Assembly: GCA_018971775.1 (NCBI GenBank)
Contig: JAGXAB010000061.1
Location: 1-39,813 of the forward strand
Direction of reading: 5' to 3'
Length of the DNA: 39,813 nucleotides
Source of the DNA: Cyanobacteria bacterium REEB67
Lineage (GTDB): Bacteria > Cyanobacteriota > Vampirovibrionia > Obscuribacterales > Obscuribacteraceae
In this document: piece by piece, positions 24,265 to 32,570 of the stretch
Position numbering within the stretch: position 1 is the stretch's first letter
How the letters are laid out: every line of letters begins with the position of its first letter
Translations under genes and position numbers: made by a program
Notes under the pieces: generated by a model
The model's input: the letters and a program-made list of their open reading frames with translations, nothing else
Databases searched by the model: none
Told to the model about the DNA's origin: nothing

Positions 24265-25698
24265 ATGGGCAACAGCCGCCGGGATTTTCTAGCTCTACTG
24301 TTCTGCGGACTGGGGACAGCCCTCAGCCCCGAATTGCTGCTTACACGGCCGGCCTGGTCAGCGCCGCGCTCCGACACAGGGGCGATCAACGTCGTGGTAA
24401 CTGGTGGCGGTAAGCGGCTGGCGGTGGCCGATCCGCTCGTTTGGACTACTGGTAAGACGGCATCGGTAGACAGCATCGTCGTCGATCCCGGTCAAAAATT
24501 TCAATCGATTTTGGGCTTTGGCGGAGCTTTAACCGACGCCACCTGCTCGACTATCAATGGCTTGCCCGCTGATAAACAAAATGCTCTGCTCGGTCGGTTT
24601 TTTGGATCGGGCCAGGATAGTCTCTCCCTAAATGTCTGTCGCACATGTGTCGGGGCAAGCGATTACAGCTCCAGGGCCTACAGTTTTGACGATGGAGATG
24701 CCGACCCCGATTTGAAGCGCTTTTCTATAGATCATGACCGCGCCTACATTTTGCCGGTTTTGAAAAAGGCACGAGCAATCAATCCGGATCTCTTCTTATT
24801 TAGCTCGCCCTGGTCGCCCCCGGGTTGGATGAAATCCAACAACAGCATGCTCGGCGGTAACATGCAGCGCCGCTACATGCCAAGCTATGCCGAATATTTC
24901 GTCAAATTTTTGAAGGGCTATGAAGAAGCTGGGGTGCCCATTCAGGCCGTCACCGTGCAAAACGAAGTCGATACTGACCAGGACGGTAAGATGCCCGCCT
25001 GTGCCTGGCCTCAAGAGTACGAGGCTGATTTCGTCAGACATCACCTCGGACCAGCTTTTGAAAAACATGGCCTGAAGACAAAGATCTGGTTGATCGATCA
25101 CAACTACAATCTCTGGGGCAGAGCTGTTGGCGAGCTCGAAACACCAGATGTAACCAAGTATGCAAGCGGCATCGCCTGGCACGGTTATGTCGGCGATCCG
25201 GGCAAGATGGAGCTTGTTCATAAAGCATTTCCGGACATCGACATGTTCTGGACCGAAGGCGGTCCCGATTACACCGACAAGCATTACAGCGACAACTGGG
25301 CCTGGTGGGGCAAGTCATTTAGCGGTACGCTTAATAACTGGTGCCGTTCGATAACGACCTGGAATCTCGCCCTCGATGAAGTCGGCAAGCCCAACATCGG
25401 GCCTTTCTCCTGCGGCGGTATGGTAACTGTCAATTCTAAGAGCGGCGAACTTTCTTACAGCGGCCAGTACTATGCGGTTGGTCATTTCTCCAAATACGTG
25501 AAGAAAGGCGCTATGAGACTGGCTTCCCAGTCTAAAATCGAAGGAATTGACCAGGTTGCTTTCCAAAATCCGGACGGTCAACTGGTACTGGTTGTCACCA
25601 ATGGTGGTGGCGAGCGCACCATCAAAGTGCAGGTCGCGGATCGCTTCTTTGATTTGAAGATGGCCGCTGACTCGATGGCGACGCTTTACTGGAGCTGA
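24265..25698 (+). CDS. Glycoside hydrolase family 30 (glucosylceramidase-like), Tat-exported
   Basis: From ATG 24265 the 477-residue protein starts with a twin-arginine signal (NSRRDFLALLF). The catalytic domain has FQSILGFGGALTDA near the N-terminus, FLFSSPWSPPGWMKSN, the acid/base in VQNEVD (Glu about 234) and the nucleophile in FWTEGGP (Glu about 331), as in GH30 retaining enzymes. The C-terminal beta domain (VLVVTNGGGERTIKV) is also present. GH30 members cleave beta-glucosylceramide, beta-1,6-glucan or xylan; which of these applies cannot be read here. AAGAAGG precedes the ATG. Its 3' end overlaps the convergent hydrolase gene by 13 bp. Confidence 0.92.
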   Translation: MGNSRRDFLALLFCGLGTALSPELLLTRPAWSAPRSDTGAINVVVTGGGKRLAVADPLVWTTGKTASVDSIVVDPGQKFQSILGFGGALTDATCSTINGLPADKQNALLGRFFGSGQDSLSLNVCRTCVGASDYSSRAYSFDDGDADPDLKRFSIDHDRAYILPVLKKARAINPDLFLFSSPWSPPGWMKSNNSMLGGNMQRRYMPSYAEYFVKFLKGYEEAGVPIQAVTVQNEVDTDQDGKMPACAWPQEYEADFVRHHLGPAFEKHGLKTKIWLIDHNYNLWGRAVGELETPDVTKYASGIAWHGYVGDPGKMELVHKAFPDIDMFWTEGGPDYTDKHYSDNWAWWGKSFSGTLNNWCRSITTWNLALDEVGKPNIGPFSCGGMVTVNSKSGELSYSGQYYAVGHFSKYVKKGAMRLASQSKIEGIDQVAFQNPDGQLVLVVTNGGGERTIKVQVADRFFDLKMAADSMATLYWS

Positions 25699-26267
25699 TT
25701 TTTCCTCAGATGTTCGGCAAAAAATGACAGCGTACGCTGCCATGAATCGCTGGCTGCTTGCGCTTTGTAAAAAAGCGGCAGGCGGTCGTTCATAAAGCAG
25801 TGTACGGCGCCCGGATAAAATTTGATGTCGTGGGCGATCGATGTTTCGTCCAGCTTAGCGGCCAGTTTGCCCGCTGATTTTGTTGTGGCGTCCATGGTTG
25901 GATAAGAACCGACCACCCGACAGAGACTTGTGACTTCTACCTGGCTGGGGGTCAGACCATAAAAGGGAGCAATCGTTTTGATGCGCTTGTCCAGGCAGGC
26001 AAGCGATAGAGCAAAGTTGCCGCCCATGCAAAAACCAATCGCACCGAGGCGGTCCTTATCGACGAAAGGTTGGGCTGCTAGATAATCGAGCCCGGATTGG
26101 AGATAGTGCACGGCGAAATGATCGGTTTTGCCGCTACGCACCGCCTGCAAACACTTCCATATACAGATTGCCGTATTGCCCGCTGAAAAAATGTCCAGAG
26201 CAAGGGCGGCATAGCCTTCCCCCGCCAGTCTCGAGGTGATGTCTTTGATATGGTCGGTCAGACCCAT
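25686..26267 (-). CDS. Dienelactone hydrolase family protein, 5' end disrupted (probable pseudogene)
   Basis: This alpha/beta hydrolase keeps the nucleophile in GAIGFCMGG, the Asp after VVGSYPTM and the His in AVHCF, the Cys-Asp-His triad of the family. The first in-frame ATG (26267) lies after the expected first core strand: upstream codons in the same frame read RPDGDGPYPGLVVIHEI, typical of the family, yet no ATG, GTG or TTG precedes them before the stop at 26403-26405. In another frame a GTG at 26331 reads MSDKQT and then meets a stop. The usual 25-30 N-terminal residues between these two pieces are missing. A small frame-shifting deletion is the simplest reading; a sequencing error or rare start codon is possible. 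Confidence 0.7.
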   Translation of the reverse strand: MGLTDHIKDITSRLAGEGYAALALDIFSAGNTAICIWKCLQAVRSGKTDHFAVHYLQSGLDYLAAQPFVDKDRLGAIGFCMGGNFALSLACLDKRIKTIAPFYGLTPSQVEVTSLCRVVGSYPTMDATTKSAGKLAAKLDETSIAHDIKFYPGAVHCFMNDRLPLFYKAQAASDSWQRTLSFFAEHLRKNQLQ

Positions 26268-26331
26268 GATTTCATGGATGACGACCAGGCCCGGATAAGG
26301 TCCATCACCGTCCGGTCTGTTTATCGGACAC

Positions 26332-26664
26332 TCGTTTGAGCTCTTTTCTAGAGAGCGGCGGCTTTTTGTCGCCTGCCGACCTCGCCGCTGGTGGTCAGGA
26401 TGCTATTTAGCCTTTGTTGAGCGAGGCCGCGAAGAATCCTTGAAATGTGACGGTAGATTGCCTCGGGAGTACTGAATTGTCTGAAAAAAGGGCACAAAGT
26501 AGTTTGGGAACCTTTTCGGTCCGGGAAACGCCTAAGCATTGGATACCCAACGTTTTGGGTGGTTCATGGCCGATGTTAATTCAATCATTTTTTGCCATCG
26601 GTCGCCTTTGATTAAACAGCGGTTCAATATTGACTTCAACGGTCTGCTCGGAGATGTCGTAAAA
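26332..26664. other. Region between the damaged hydrolase and the hybrid kinase
   Basis: About 330 bp with no supportable gene; it should hold the kinase promoter. A 63-codon leftward frame (26348-26539) and an upstream TTG extension of the kinase (26539) exist, but neither has a ribosome-binding site. No clear promoter is visible. Confidence 0.4.
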
Positions 26665-28980
26665 ATGCGGATATTGCTGGTCGAAGACAGCAAAGTACAG
26701 ATGGAGGTGACCAAGCTCACCCTGGAGTCGCGCGGCGTCGATGTCGAGTGCGCCATGACTCTCGACGCTGCTCTGCAGCGCTTGAAAGGTCCAGGCATAG
26801 ACGCTGTGCTGCTCGATCTGACTCTACCAGACAGTATGGGCATCGAGACCCTCCATCGCATACGTGCCGCTACCGTCGACGTGCCGACTGTCTGTCTGAC
26901 CGGTGCGGACGACCCGGAGGGTGCTCTGCTCGCCGTTATGAGTGGTGCCCAGGATTATCTCGTCAAAGGTGTGGTCAGCGACGAATCGATTTTTCGCTGC
27001 CTGCGCTACGCAATTGAGCGCCATAAGGTTGAGCAGGCTTTGATTCGCAGTGAGAAGCGTTTGCGGATTATTCTCGAAAACACCTACGATGCCTTTATCT
27101 CGATGGACTTAAACTGGCGCATACGCGACTGGAACCTCCAGGCCGAGCGTACTTTCGGCTGGAGCCGCAGTGAAATTTTGGGCAGGCCGCTTTCGGTGAT
27201 TGTACCCACCCATCTGCGCAAGCAATATGCGCGCGACGTGGCTCGTTATTTCAGCCAGAGTCAGGATAATCTTTTGCGCATGAGCAGTGAGCTAATTGCC
27301 GTGCACAGAGACGGTCATGAATTCCCAATCGAAATTGGCATCTTTCGCATCAAGTCAGACGACGACTATATGTTTTGCGCCTTCGGCCGTGATATCACCG
27401 AGCGTAAGCAACTCAACGATCGTCTCGAGAGACGAGTGCAGGAGCGTACCGACGAGCTGACTCGTTCGAACGAAGAGCTGAAACAGTTTGCCAAGATTGC
27501 TTCGCATGATTTGCAAGAGCCACTGCGGGCGGTGCAGGGATTTGTCAATCTTCTTGTTGAAAATACGCAGGGCAAGCTTGATCAAGACTGCCAGGAATTT
27601 ATCGAATACATTCTGGATGGCACATCGCGCATGCAGCAATTGATCCAGTCGGTACTGATGCACAGCAGCGTCAAGCCGGAGGACAATGCCTATGCTTCCT
27701 CCGATTGCAATTCGGTGCTCGAAGAAGTACTGGCCAATCTAGACGCTTCCATCAAAGAAAATCATGCCGTGCTGGAAATCGACAGTTTGCCGACTGTCGG
27801 CGTCGAGCGCTCGCAATTGATTCAGCTTTTTCAAAATTTGATCAGCAATGCCATCAAGTATCGCGGCAATCAATCGCCGCGCATTTACGTTGGTGCGGAG
27901 CGCACTGTCAATGACTGGCTATTTTCTGTTCGCGATAACGGTATCGGCATAGACTCCAAATACGCCGACAAAATTTTTGATATGTTCGCCCGCTTGCATG
28001 GCAAAACCAAGTATCAGGGAACGGGCATGGGACTTGCAATTTGCAAAAAAATAGTAGAACTGCACGGAGGGAAAATCTGGGTTGAATCTGAGGTAGGTGA
28101 GGGCTGTATCTTTCTCTTTACCTTACCTGCCGCACGAAAACTTAAGAGGAAATCGTCGATGGAAAAGAATATCGAAATATTATTGGTGGAGGACACACCG
28201 TCCGACATCAGGCTGACCCAGGAAGCGCTGAAGCGCTCAGGCCTGCAATACAATCTCACCATCGCCAATGATGGTGTAGAAGCCATGGAGATGCTCAACG
28301 CTCTCAAGTCATCCCGAGAAAAGAAGCTGCCCGACATCATTTTGTTGGACTTGAACATGCCGCGCAAGAATGGCCATGAAGTGCTGGCTGATATCCGCGC
28401 CGATGAAAAGCTCCGACCGATCAACGTGATTTTGCTGACCGTTTCCCAGCGTGATGAAGACGTCATGGAAGCGCTCAAGTTGAAGATGAACTACTACCTG
28501 GCCAAGCCTGTGACGGCAGCTAAGGTTTCTGTTTTGGTTAAGGCGATTTGCGAGCTGCAATCCGATGACAAAGGCGATGGCAACGCTCAGCGTGGTGATG
28601 ACGAGACCCATGTACGTCTCGTACTGGCGGGCAATCCGCACACGGCGCCATCAATTCTCGGTCGCCTGGCCGAAGACGCCAATCCGCGCATTCGCTCTCG
28701 TGTTGCTGAAAATCCCGAAACCGGTCCGGATGTTTTGTTGCATCTAGCCCGCGATGAGAACGCCGATGTGCGCGTTAGTGTCTCCGAAAATCCGAAGGTG
28801 TCGCTGGCCGTAATGGAGCTTCTCGCCAAAGATGCGAATGAAGATGTGCGCATGGGTCTGGCCGGTAATCCGAATATGCCTGCGCATATTTTGACTACTT
28901 TATCGAGCGATGAAAACACTTTTGTCGCGGCCGAGGCGGCTAAAACATTGCAAACCGTGGCAAGTGGCGCAAAGGCCTGA
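26665..28980 (+). CDS. Hybrid sensor histidine kinase: REC-PAS-HisKA-HATPase-REC-LRV
   Basis: From ATG 26665 (MRILLVEDSK) the protein has 771 residues. The first receiver (1-115) has D51 and K101; a PAS domain spans about 130-250. HisKA has SHDLQEPLR with H281; HATPase has the N-box around 391-399, DNGIGI (424-429) and GTGMGLA (452-458). The second receiver (503-630) has D562 and K614 and closely resembles Rcp1-type response regulators that partner cyanobacterial phytochromes. Residues 648-765 are LRV (leucine-rich variant) repeats with the period VR-x-x-VAENP. There is no membrane segment. GGAG precedes the ATG by 12 nt. The gene ends two bp from the convergent phytochrome gene. Confidence 0.92.
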   Translation: MRILLVEDSKVQMEVTKLTLESRGVDVECAMTLDAALQRLKGPGIDAVLLDLTLPDSMGIETLHRIRAATVDVPTVCLTGADDPEGALLAVMSGAQDYLVKGVVSDESIFRCLRYAIERHKVEQALIRSEKRLRIILENTYDAFISMDLNWRIRDWNLQAERTFGWSRSEILGRPLSVIVPTHLRKQYARDVARYFSQSQDNLLRMSSELIAVHRDGHEFPIEIGIFRIKSDDDYMFCAFGRDITERKQLNDRLERRVQERTDELTRSNEELKQFAKIASHDLQEPLRAVQGFVNLLVENTQGKLDQDCQEFIEYILDGTSRMQQLIQSVLMHSSVKPEDNAYASSDCNSVLEEVLANLDASIKENHAVLEIDSLPTVGVERSQLIQLFQNLISNAIKYRGNQSPRIYVGAERTVNDWLFSVRDNGIGIDSKYADKIFDMFARLHGKTKYQGTGMGLAICKKIVELHGGKIWVESEVGEGCIFLFTLPAARKLKRKSSMEKNIEILLVEDTPSDIRLTQEALKRSGLQYNLTIANDGVEAMEMLNALKSSREKKLPDIILLDLNMPRKNGHEVLADIRADEKLRPINVILLTVSQRDEDVMEALKLKMNYYLAKPVTAAKVSVLVKAICELQSDDKGDGNAQRGDDETHVRLVLAGNPHTAPSILGRLAEDANPRIRSRVAENPETGPDVLLHLARDENADVRVSVSENPKVSLAVMELLAKDANEDVRMGLAGNPNMPAHILTTLSSDENTFVAAEAAKTLQTVASGAKA
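28144..28161 (+). promoter_or_regulatory. Internal ribosome-binding site and ATG within the hybrid kinase gene
   Basis: AAGAGGA (28144-28150) lies eight nt before an in-frame ATG (28159-28161) exactly where the second receiver begins (MEKNIEILLVEDTPSD). Translation from here would give a free receiver-LRV protein of 274 residues, encoded at 28159-28980. The site is stronger than that of the main start. Confidence 0.5.
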
Positions 28981-28982
28981 TT

Positions 28983-30488
28983 TCAGGTTACCTGTCCACT
29001 GGCTAAAAATCTGGAGATGAGTTGGGACAGCGACTTTGCTGTCTCACTCTCCCAGTCCAGCCAGGGCGCCGAAGTGCCGCGTTTGACCTCTTTCCACAGC
29101 TCGAAAGAACTGCGTGGATAGAGGCGCGTTCCGAATGGGGTTTCCTCCGCCGGTTTGTATGGATCGCCGGCCCAATTTACCTCTTTGGTGATTTCGAAAC
29201 GCAACCAGATGATCCAGGATTTTGATCTTTCGCCCAGACTGGCTGCCAGCAAGCCGCAGGCATAGGCGCCAATTTCTTCCGAAAAACGCTCGGGCAGATC
29301 GTCGAAGGCGACAATATCTTCGCGGCCACGTTCGAGCCAATTGACGAGCTTGCTGATTGTCAGATCGTCTGGCGCCGCTCCAGTCTTCATAATCTGGCCG
29401 TCCAGGCAAATGATTGCCGCCGTGCTTTCGATCAGATCCTGCATTTTGGGCCGACCCTGTAAAAGGGTTTGCAGCTTGCCGCTGCCCGAGACGTTTTTGG
29501 CTATTTCCTGCACATTGCGCAGACTTTCGGCTTCGATCTCGGCCTTTTCCACCTTGTCCAGATCGGCGAGCCGTCCCGAGCAAATATCGCTCAAAGCTTC
29601 ATAGAGGGCCGCTTCCTGAAATGTCACCGTGCGTGGGCTGTAGTGGTGACAGGCAACCAGGCCCCAAAATTTATTGTCATTAAAAATTGACAGCGACATC
29701 GAGGCGGCCACTCCCATGTTGCGCAGATATTGCAGGTGTATTTCGGAAACGCTGCGTACGAATGAAAAGCTCAGATCTAAAGGTGCTCCGGCTTCATTAC
29801 TTATGAGGGGAGTTCTGGCGCCGTCGACATTGGCAATCACCCGGACTTTATTGCGCTGATAGAGCTCCCGTGCCTGTTTCGGAATGTCCGACTGGGGAAA
29901 ATGCAAACCAAGATAGGAGGGTGCTTTAGCATCGCGATTTTCGGCAATCACTTCGCCGTTCCATTCCTTGTCGAATTTGTAGACTTTGACGCGATCAAAT
30001 TTTGAGATGCTGCGCACGGTGCGAGCGAGTAGTTCAGCCAGGGCCAGAACCGTAGTCGTCTTTGAGGCGCGTGAAACAAAATCCAATAGTATCGTCGCCG
30101 TATTGGGCTCATTATGGATCTCGTCTACAGGGATCAGATCGATGTAGCGCTCTCTGCCGCTGTCGTGCAGCAAAACATTGACACTCAGACCGCTGCTTGT
30201 GACGCAATGGTAGATCTGCCAACCTGTGCCGGAGGACGCTTTAAGAATGCTATCAATATCTTTGGGCTCGAAGACAGTCGAGAGGTTGCAACCGAGAATG
30301 CCTTCAGTGTCAGGCGTTCCGAGGAGACGCGGCAGGTTGGCGCTGATGCGGGTGATTTGATTGTTGTCGTCAAAGGCCAACAATGCGCCAAACGACTGCA
30401 CCGCTTCCGGTATGTGAATCTGCTCTTTATCGCAGTTAGTGAGATCGACGGCTTGGAGACGGACTTCCCCGGGCGGTATGCTGGGCAT
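28983..30488 (-). CDS. Bacteriophytochrome photosensory module (PAS-GAF-PHY) without output domain
   Basis: At 501 residues this covers exactly the phytochrome sensory core. The N-terminal Cys of biliverdin-binding phytochromes is at 19 (NCDKEQIHIPE). The GAF domain has PQSDIP (198-203, Asp 201), IHLQYLRNMGVAASMSLSI with His 251, and ACHHYSP (His 281/282). The PHY tongue shows WAGDPYKP and PRSSF (458-462). All residues expected for bilin attachment and photochemistry are present. The usual IQPHG motif reads VQSFG. No histidine kinase follows, so signalling must go through another protein. It lies 36 bp after the LOG-like gene on the same strand and converges with the hybrid kinase. Confidence 0.9.
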   Translation of the reverse strand: MPSIPPGEVRLQAVDLTNCDKEQIHIPEAVQSFGALLAFDDNNQITRISANLPRLLGTPDTEGILGCNLSTVFEPKDIDSILKASSGTGWQIYHCVTSSGLSVNVLLHDSGRERYIDLIPVDEIHNEPNTATILLDFVSRASKTTTVLALAELLARTVRSISKFDRVKVYKFDKEWNGEVIAENRDAKAPSYLGLHFPQSDIPKQARELYQRNKVRVIANVDGARTPLISNEAGAPLDLSFSFVRSVSEIHLQYLRNMGVAASMSLSIFNDNKFWGLVACHHYSPRTVTFQEAALYEALSDICSGRLADLDKVEKAEIEAESLRNVQEIAKNVSGSGKLQTLLQGRPKMQDLIESTAAIICLDGQIMKTGAAPDDLTISKLVNWLERGREDIVAFDDLPERFSEEIGAYACGLLAASLGERSKSWIIWLRFEITKEVNWAGDPYKPAEETPFGTRLYPRSSFELWKEVKRGTSAPWLDWESETAKSLSQLISRFLASGQVT

Positions 30489-30524
30489 GTTTGCAAAATT
30501 TCTTATACGTAGTGGCTTGCTTTC

Positions 30525-32087
30525 CTAAATGTTCGCATTAGACCGTCTGCGGCGCAAGTCGTTGAAAATCTCGTCGGGATGATCCACGATTCGGTATAGA
30601 TCTCGATCCCGTGGGCTTATCGTGCCTGCCTTCTCCATCTGAGAGAGCCATTTGTCCATAAATCCATAACTTTTTTTGCCGACAAAATAAATCGGTACTT
30701 CGTTTAATTTGCCGCACTGGATGTGGGTGAGTGTATCCAGAGCTTCAGCACCTGTGCCTATTCCGCCGTCTTCGACGATGAAGAAGTCCGCTTTTTTGAG
30801 ATTTTCCATGCGTGTGAAGAAGTTGCGGTGTTTGAGAGTCAGGGTCTGGTAACCGTTGCCGCGTTTTTCGTGGGGCAGCTTCAAGACGACACCAATCGAC
30901 GTCCCGCCGGCTTCATAGGCGCCGCGATTGGCCCCTTCCATGATGCCTGGGCCGCCACCGGTCATGACGTCGTAACCTTCTTGTACGGCCCGGCCGCCGA
31001 TATAGCGGGATCGTTGATAGCGAAAATCGTTTTCGGCAAAACGGGCGGAGCCATAGACGACACCAATTGGTTTTGGATTGGGCCGGCTGGCCAGAGCGTC
31101 GAGGCCGTAAGTGAAGTCTTGATGGCCAGAGACGATTTGTTTGCGCCAGTCGACCGGCATTTTGCTGTTGTCGATTTCGCTGCGCAAGTTGACGCTCGAG
31201 CGGTTGTACCAGGCGTGCATTGCTTCTTCGGTAAGCGCTTCGGCTTTGGCTGGAGTGCCTTGCTGGCTCTCGAAGGCATAACGGGCCGGATGTCCGGGCT
31301 GCACCGTACTGTCGGCCAGTCTGGTCATGTCTGCAAGCGTGCGTACGCCACCTATGCCTGTCGTCGGGGCGATTACTTCATGCAGAGTATTAGCACCACC
31401 ACCAAGGGCGCTGCCAAATGACCAGGCTGCCATCGAGCGCAAACGCTCCTGTCCTGTGGCAAAACCACGACCCTGCAAAAGAGAATGCCCATCGGCATCG
31501 ACGACTCCAGCCGCCGCACCCGAGGCGCCCGCCGCTACTACGTCACTGGCCAGAAATGCTTTTCCTGTCGCCTTGAGACCGATGCTGCCGGCTGTCATCG
31601 TCGTCAGGGCAAGCGCTGAGACGACGGCGTTGCTGCCACGCTCCTGCCAGAAGTGAGAGTTATCGCCACTGGTCGGCGTCAGGAAAGCACCATAGGCTGC
31701 TCCCAGGGCGGCAGTTTTGGCCAGGACCGGCATGGCAGTTTTGTTTAACCCATAATCAGCCGAGATTTCCAGCGACGTGGCCGCTCCTGGCCCGGCTAGC
31801 TTGTGAAATACGACAAGAGGTACCGCCGCGGCCATTGTGTTGCCGACGATGTCTCCAGCCCAGGCTGCACTGCCCAAGCTCGCTTCCTTCGGTGCGGCAA
31901 ACCATTGCATGTCCGGCAAGATATTTTTGCCGGTGGCGTAGTCGACAATTTGAGCGACACTATTGGCCGGCACTTGCAAAAGATTGTATTTAAAAGAGTC
32001 GAGGGCGTGTGAGCTAAACTGGGCCGCAGCCGTGCCGCTGTCTGCAATCTCAGCTGCGAAGCTCTTGGCGGAGTCGTCGTGGGCCAT
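30525..32087 (-). CDS. LOG-family (lysine decarboxylase-like) protein with a long N-terminal extension
   Basis: Numbering is from the TTG at 32090; ATG 32087 is preferred, with GAGG seven nt upstream. Residues about 340-510 are a Rossmann-type LOG domain with VVYGSARF, GGGPGIMEGANRGA (378-391) and GGIGTGAEALD (442-452). LOG proteins cleave nucleoside 5'-monophosphates to release the base, including cytokinin precursors. The usual PGG-x-GT here reads DGGIGT. The first 280 residues are Ala/Gly-rich with several hydrophobic helices (about 70-100, 120-140, 150-200) and match no domain I know; they may be membrane-embedded. It probably shares a transcript with the phytochrome gene. Confidence 0.82.
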   Translation of the reverse strand: MAHDDSAKSFAAEIADSGTAAAQFSSHALDSFKYNLLQVPANSVAQIVDYATGKNILPDMQWFAAPKEASLGSAAWAGDIVGNTMAAAVPLVVFHKLAGPGAATSLEISADYGLNKTAMPVLAKTAALGAAYGAFLTPTSGDNSHFWQERGSNAVVSALALTTMTAGSIGLKATGKAFLASDVVAAGASGAAAGVVDADGHSLLQGRGFATGQERLRSMAAWSFGSALGGGANTLHEVIAPTTGIGGVRTLADMTRLADSTVQPGHPARYAFESQQGTPAKAEALTEEAMHAWYNRSSVNLRSEIDNSKMPVDWRKQIVSGHQDFTYGLDALASRPNPKPIGVVYGSARFAENDFRYQRSRYIGGRAVQEGYDVMTGGGPGIMEGANRGAYEAGGTSIGVVLKLPHEKRGNGYQTLTLKHRNFFTRMENLKKADFFIVEDGGIGTGAEALDTLTHIQCGKLNEVPIYFVGKKSYGFMDKWLSQMEKAGTISPRDRDLYRIVDHPDEIFNDLRRRRSNANI

Positions 32088-32354
32088 CAATGGTCCTCAA
32101 ACTGAGATTGTCTCTAGCTCCGTCATTTACATAAATACAGATACTTAACAGACAAATCGATCCTGATAGCACCATATTAAGTGCCCTGTATCCCCGCGCA
32201 ATGGGAGAAATGCGAATTAAAGCCGGATCACCCGTTACTTCATATCGATTAACACCCGGTAACACGATCATTAAGGCTTTTCGCATCTTAACCTGGTCTT
32301 AGGGGGTGCTGAATCACAATGGGGTAGCCTTCTAACAGAGGAAAAGGAAATCCA

Positions 32355-32570
32355 ATGCAAATTACACCAGCGTCCCAAGAGACCCAAGTCGCTTGCTTAA
32401 ATGGTGTCAAAGAGACCGAGTACAAGCTCTCCGACGAAGATTTAAGCGTTCTGCAATCGCACCTGTTGATGCTCGTCAGCAAAAAACTACGAGCCAGTGA
32501 GATGCAAAACAACGACACAAACAAATATGATGCGCGTTTGCTGCAGCGCCTGGACTATCCAGCCCGCTAG
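32355..32570 (+). CDS. Small protein of unknown function
   Basis: A 71-residue acidic/amphipathic protein with a good ribosome-binding region (AGAGGAAAAGGAA) before ATG 32355. It has a helical middle (LSDEDLSVLQSHLLMLVSKKLRASEM) and no membrane segment. I do not recognise it. Its TAG overlaps the TAG of the convergent glycosyltransferase gene inside one CTAG. The 264-bp gap before it, shared with the LOG gene, shows no clear promoter. Confidence 0.6.
   Translation: MQITPASQETQVACLNGVKETEYKLSDEDLSVLQSHLLMLVSKKLRASEMQNNDTNKYDARLLQRLDYPAR

Noticed and set aside
26348..26539. 63-codon leftward ORF between the damaged hydrolase and the hybrid kinase
   Set aside because: No ribosome-binding site and no recognisable family; the sequence is equally well explained as leader DNA.
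26539..26664. Upstream TTG start extending the hybrid kinase by 42 residues
   Set aside because: The extra residues match no domain, while MRILLVEDSK at 26665 is a typical receiver start with a ribosome-binding site.
32050..32286. 78-codon leftward ORF overlapping the LOG gene start
   Set aside because: It overlaps a well-supported start in another frame and lies in a promoter-type gap.
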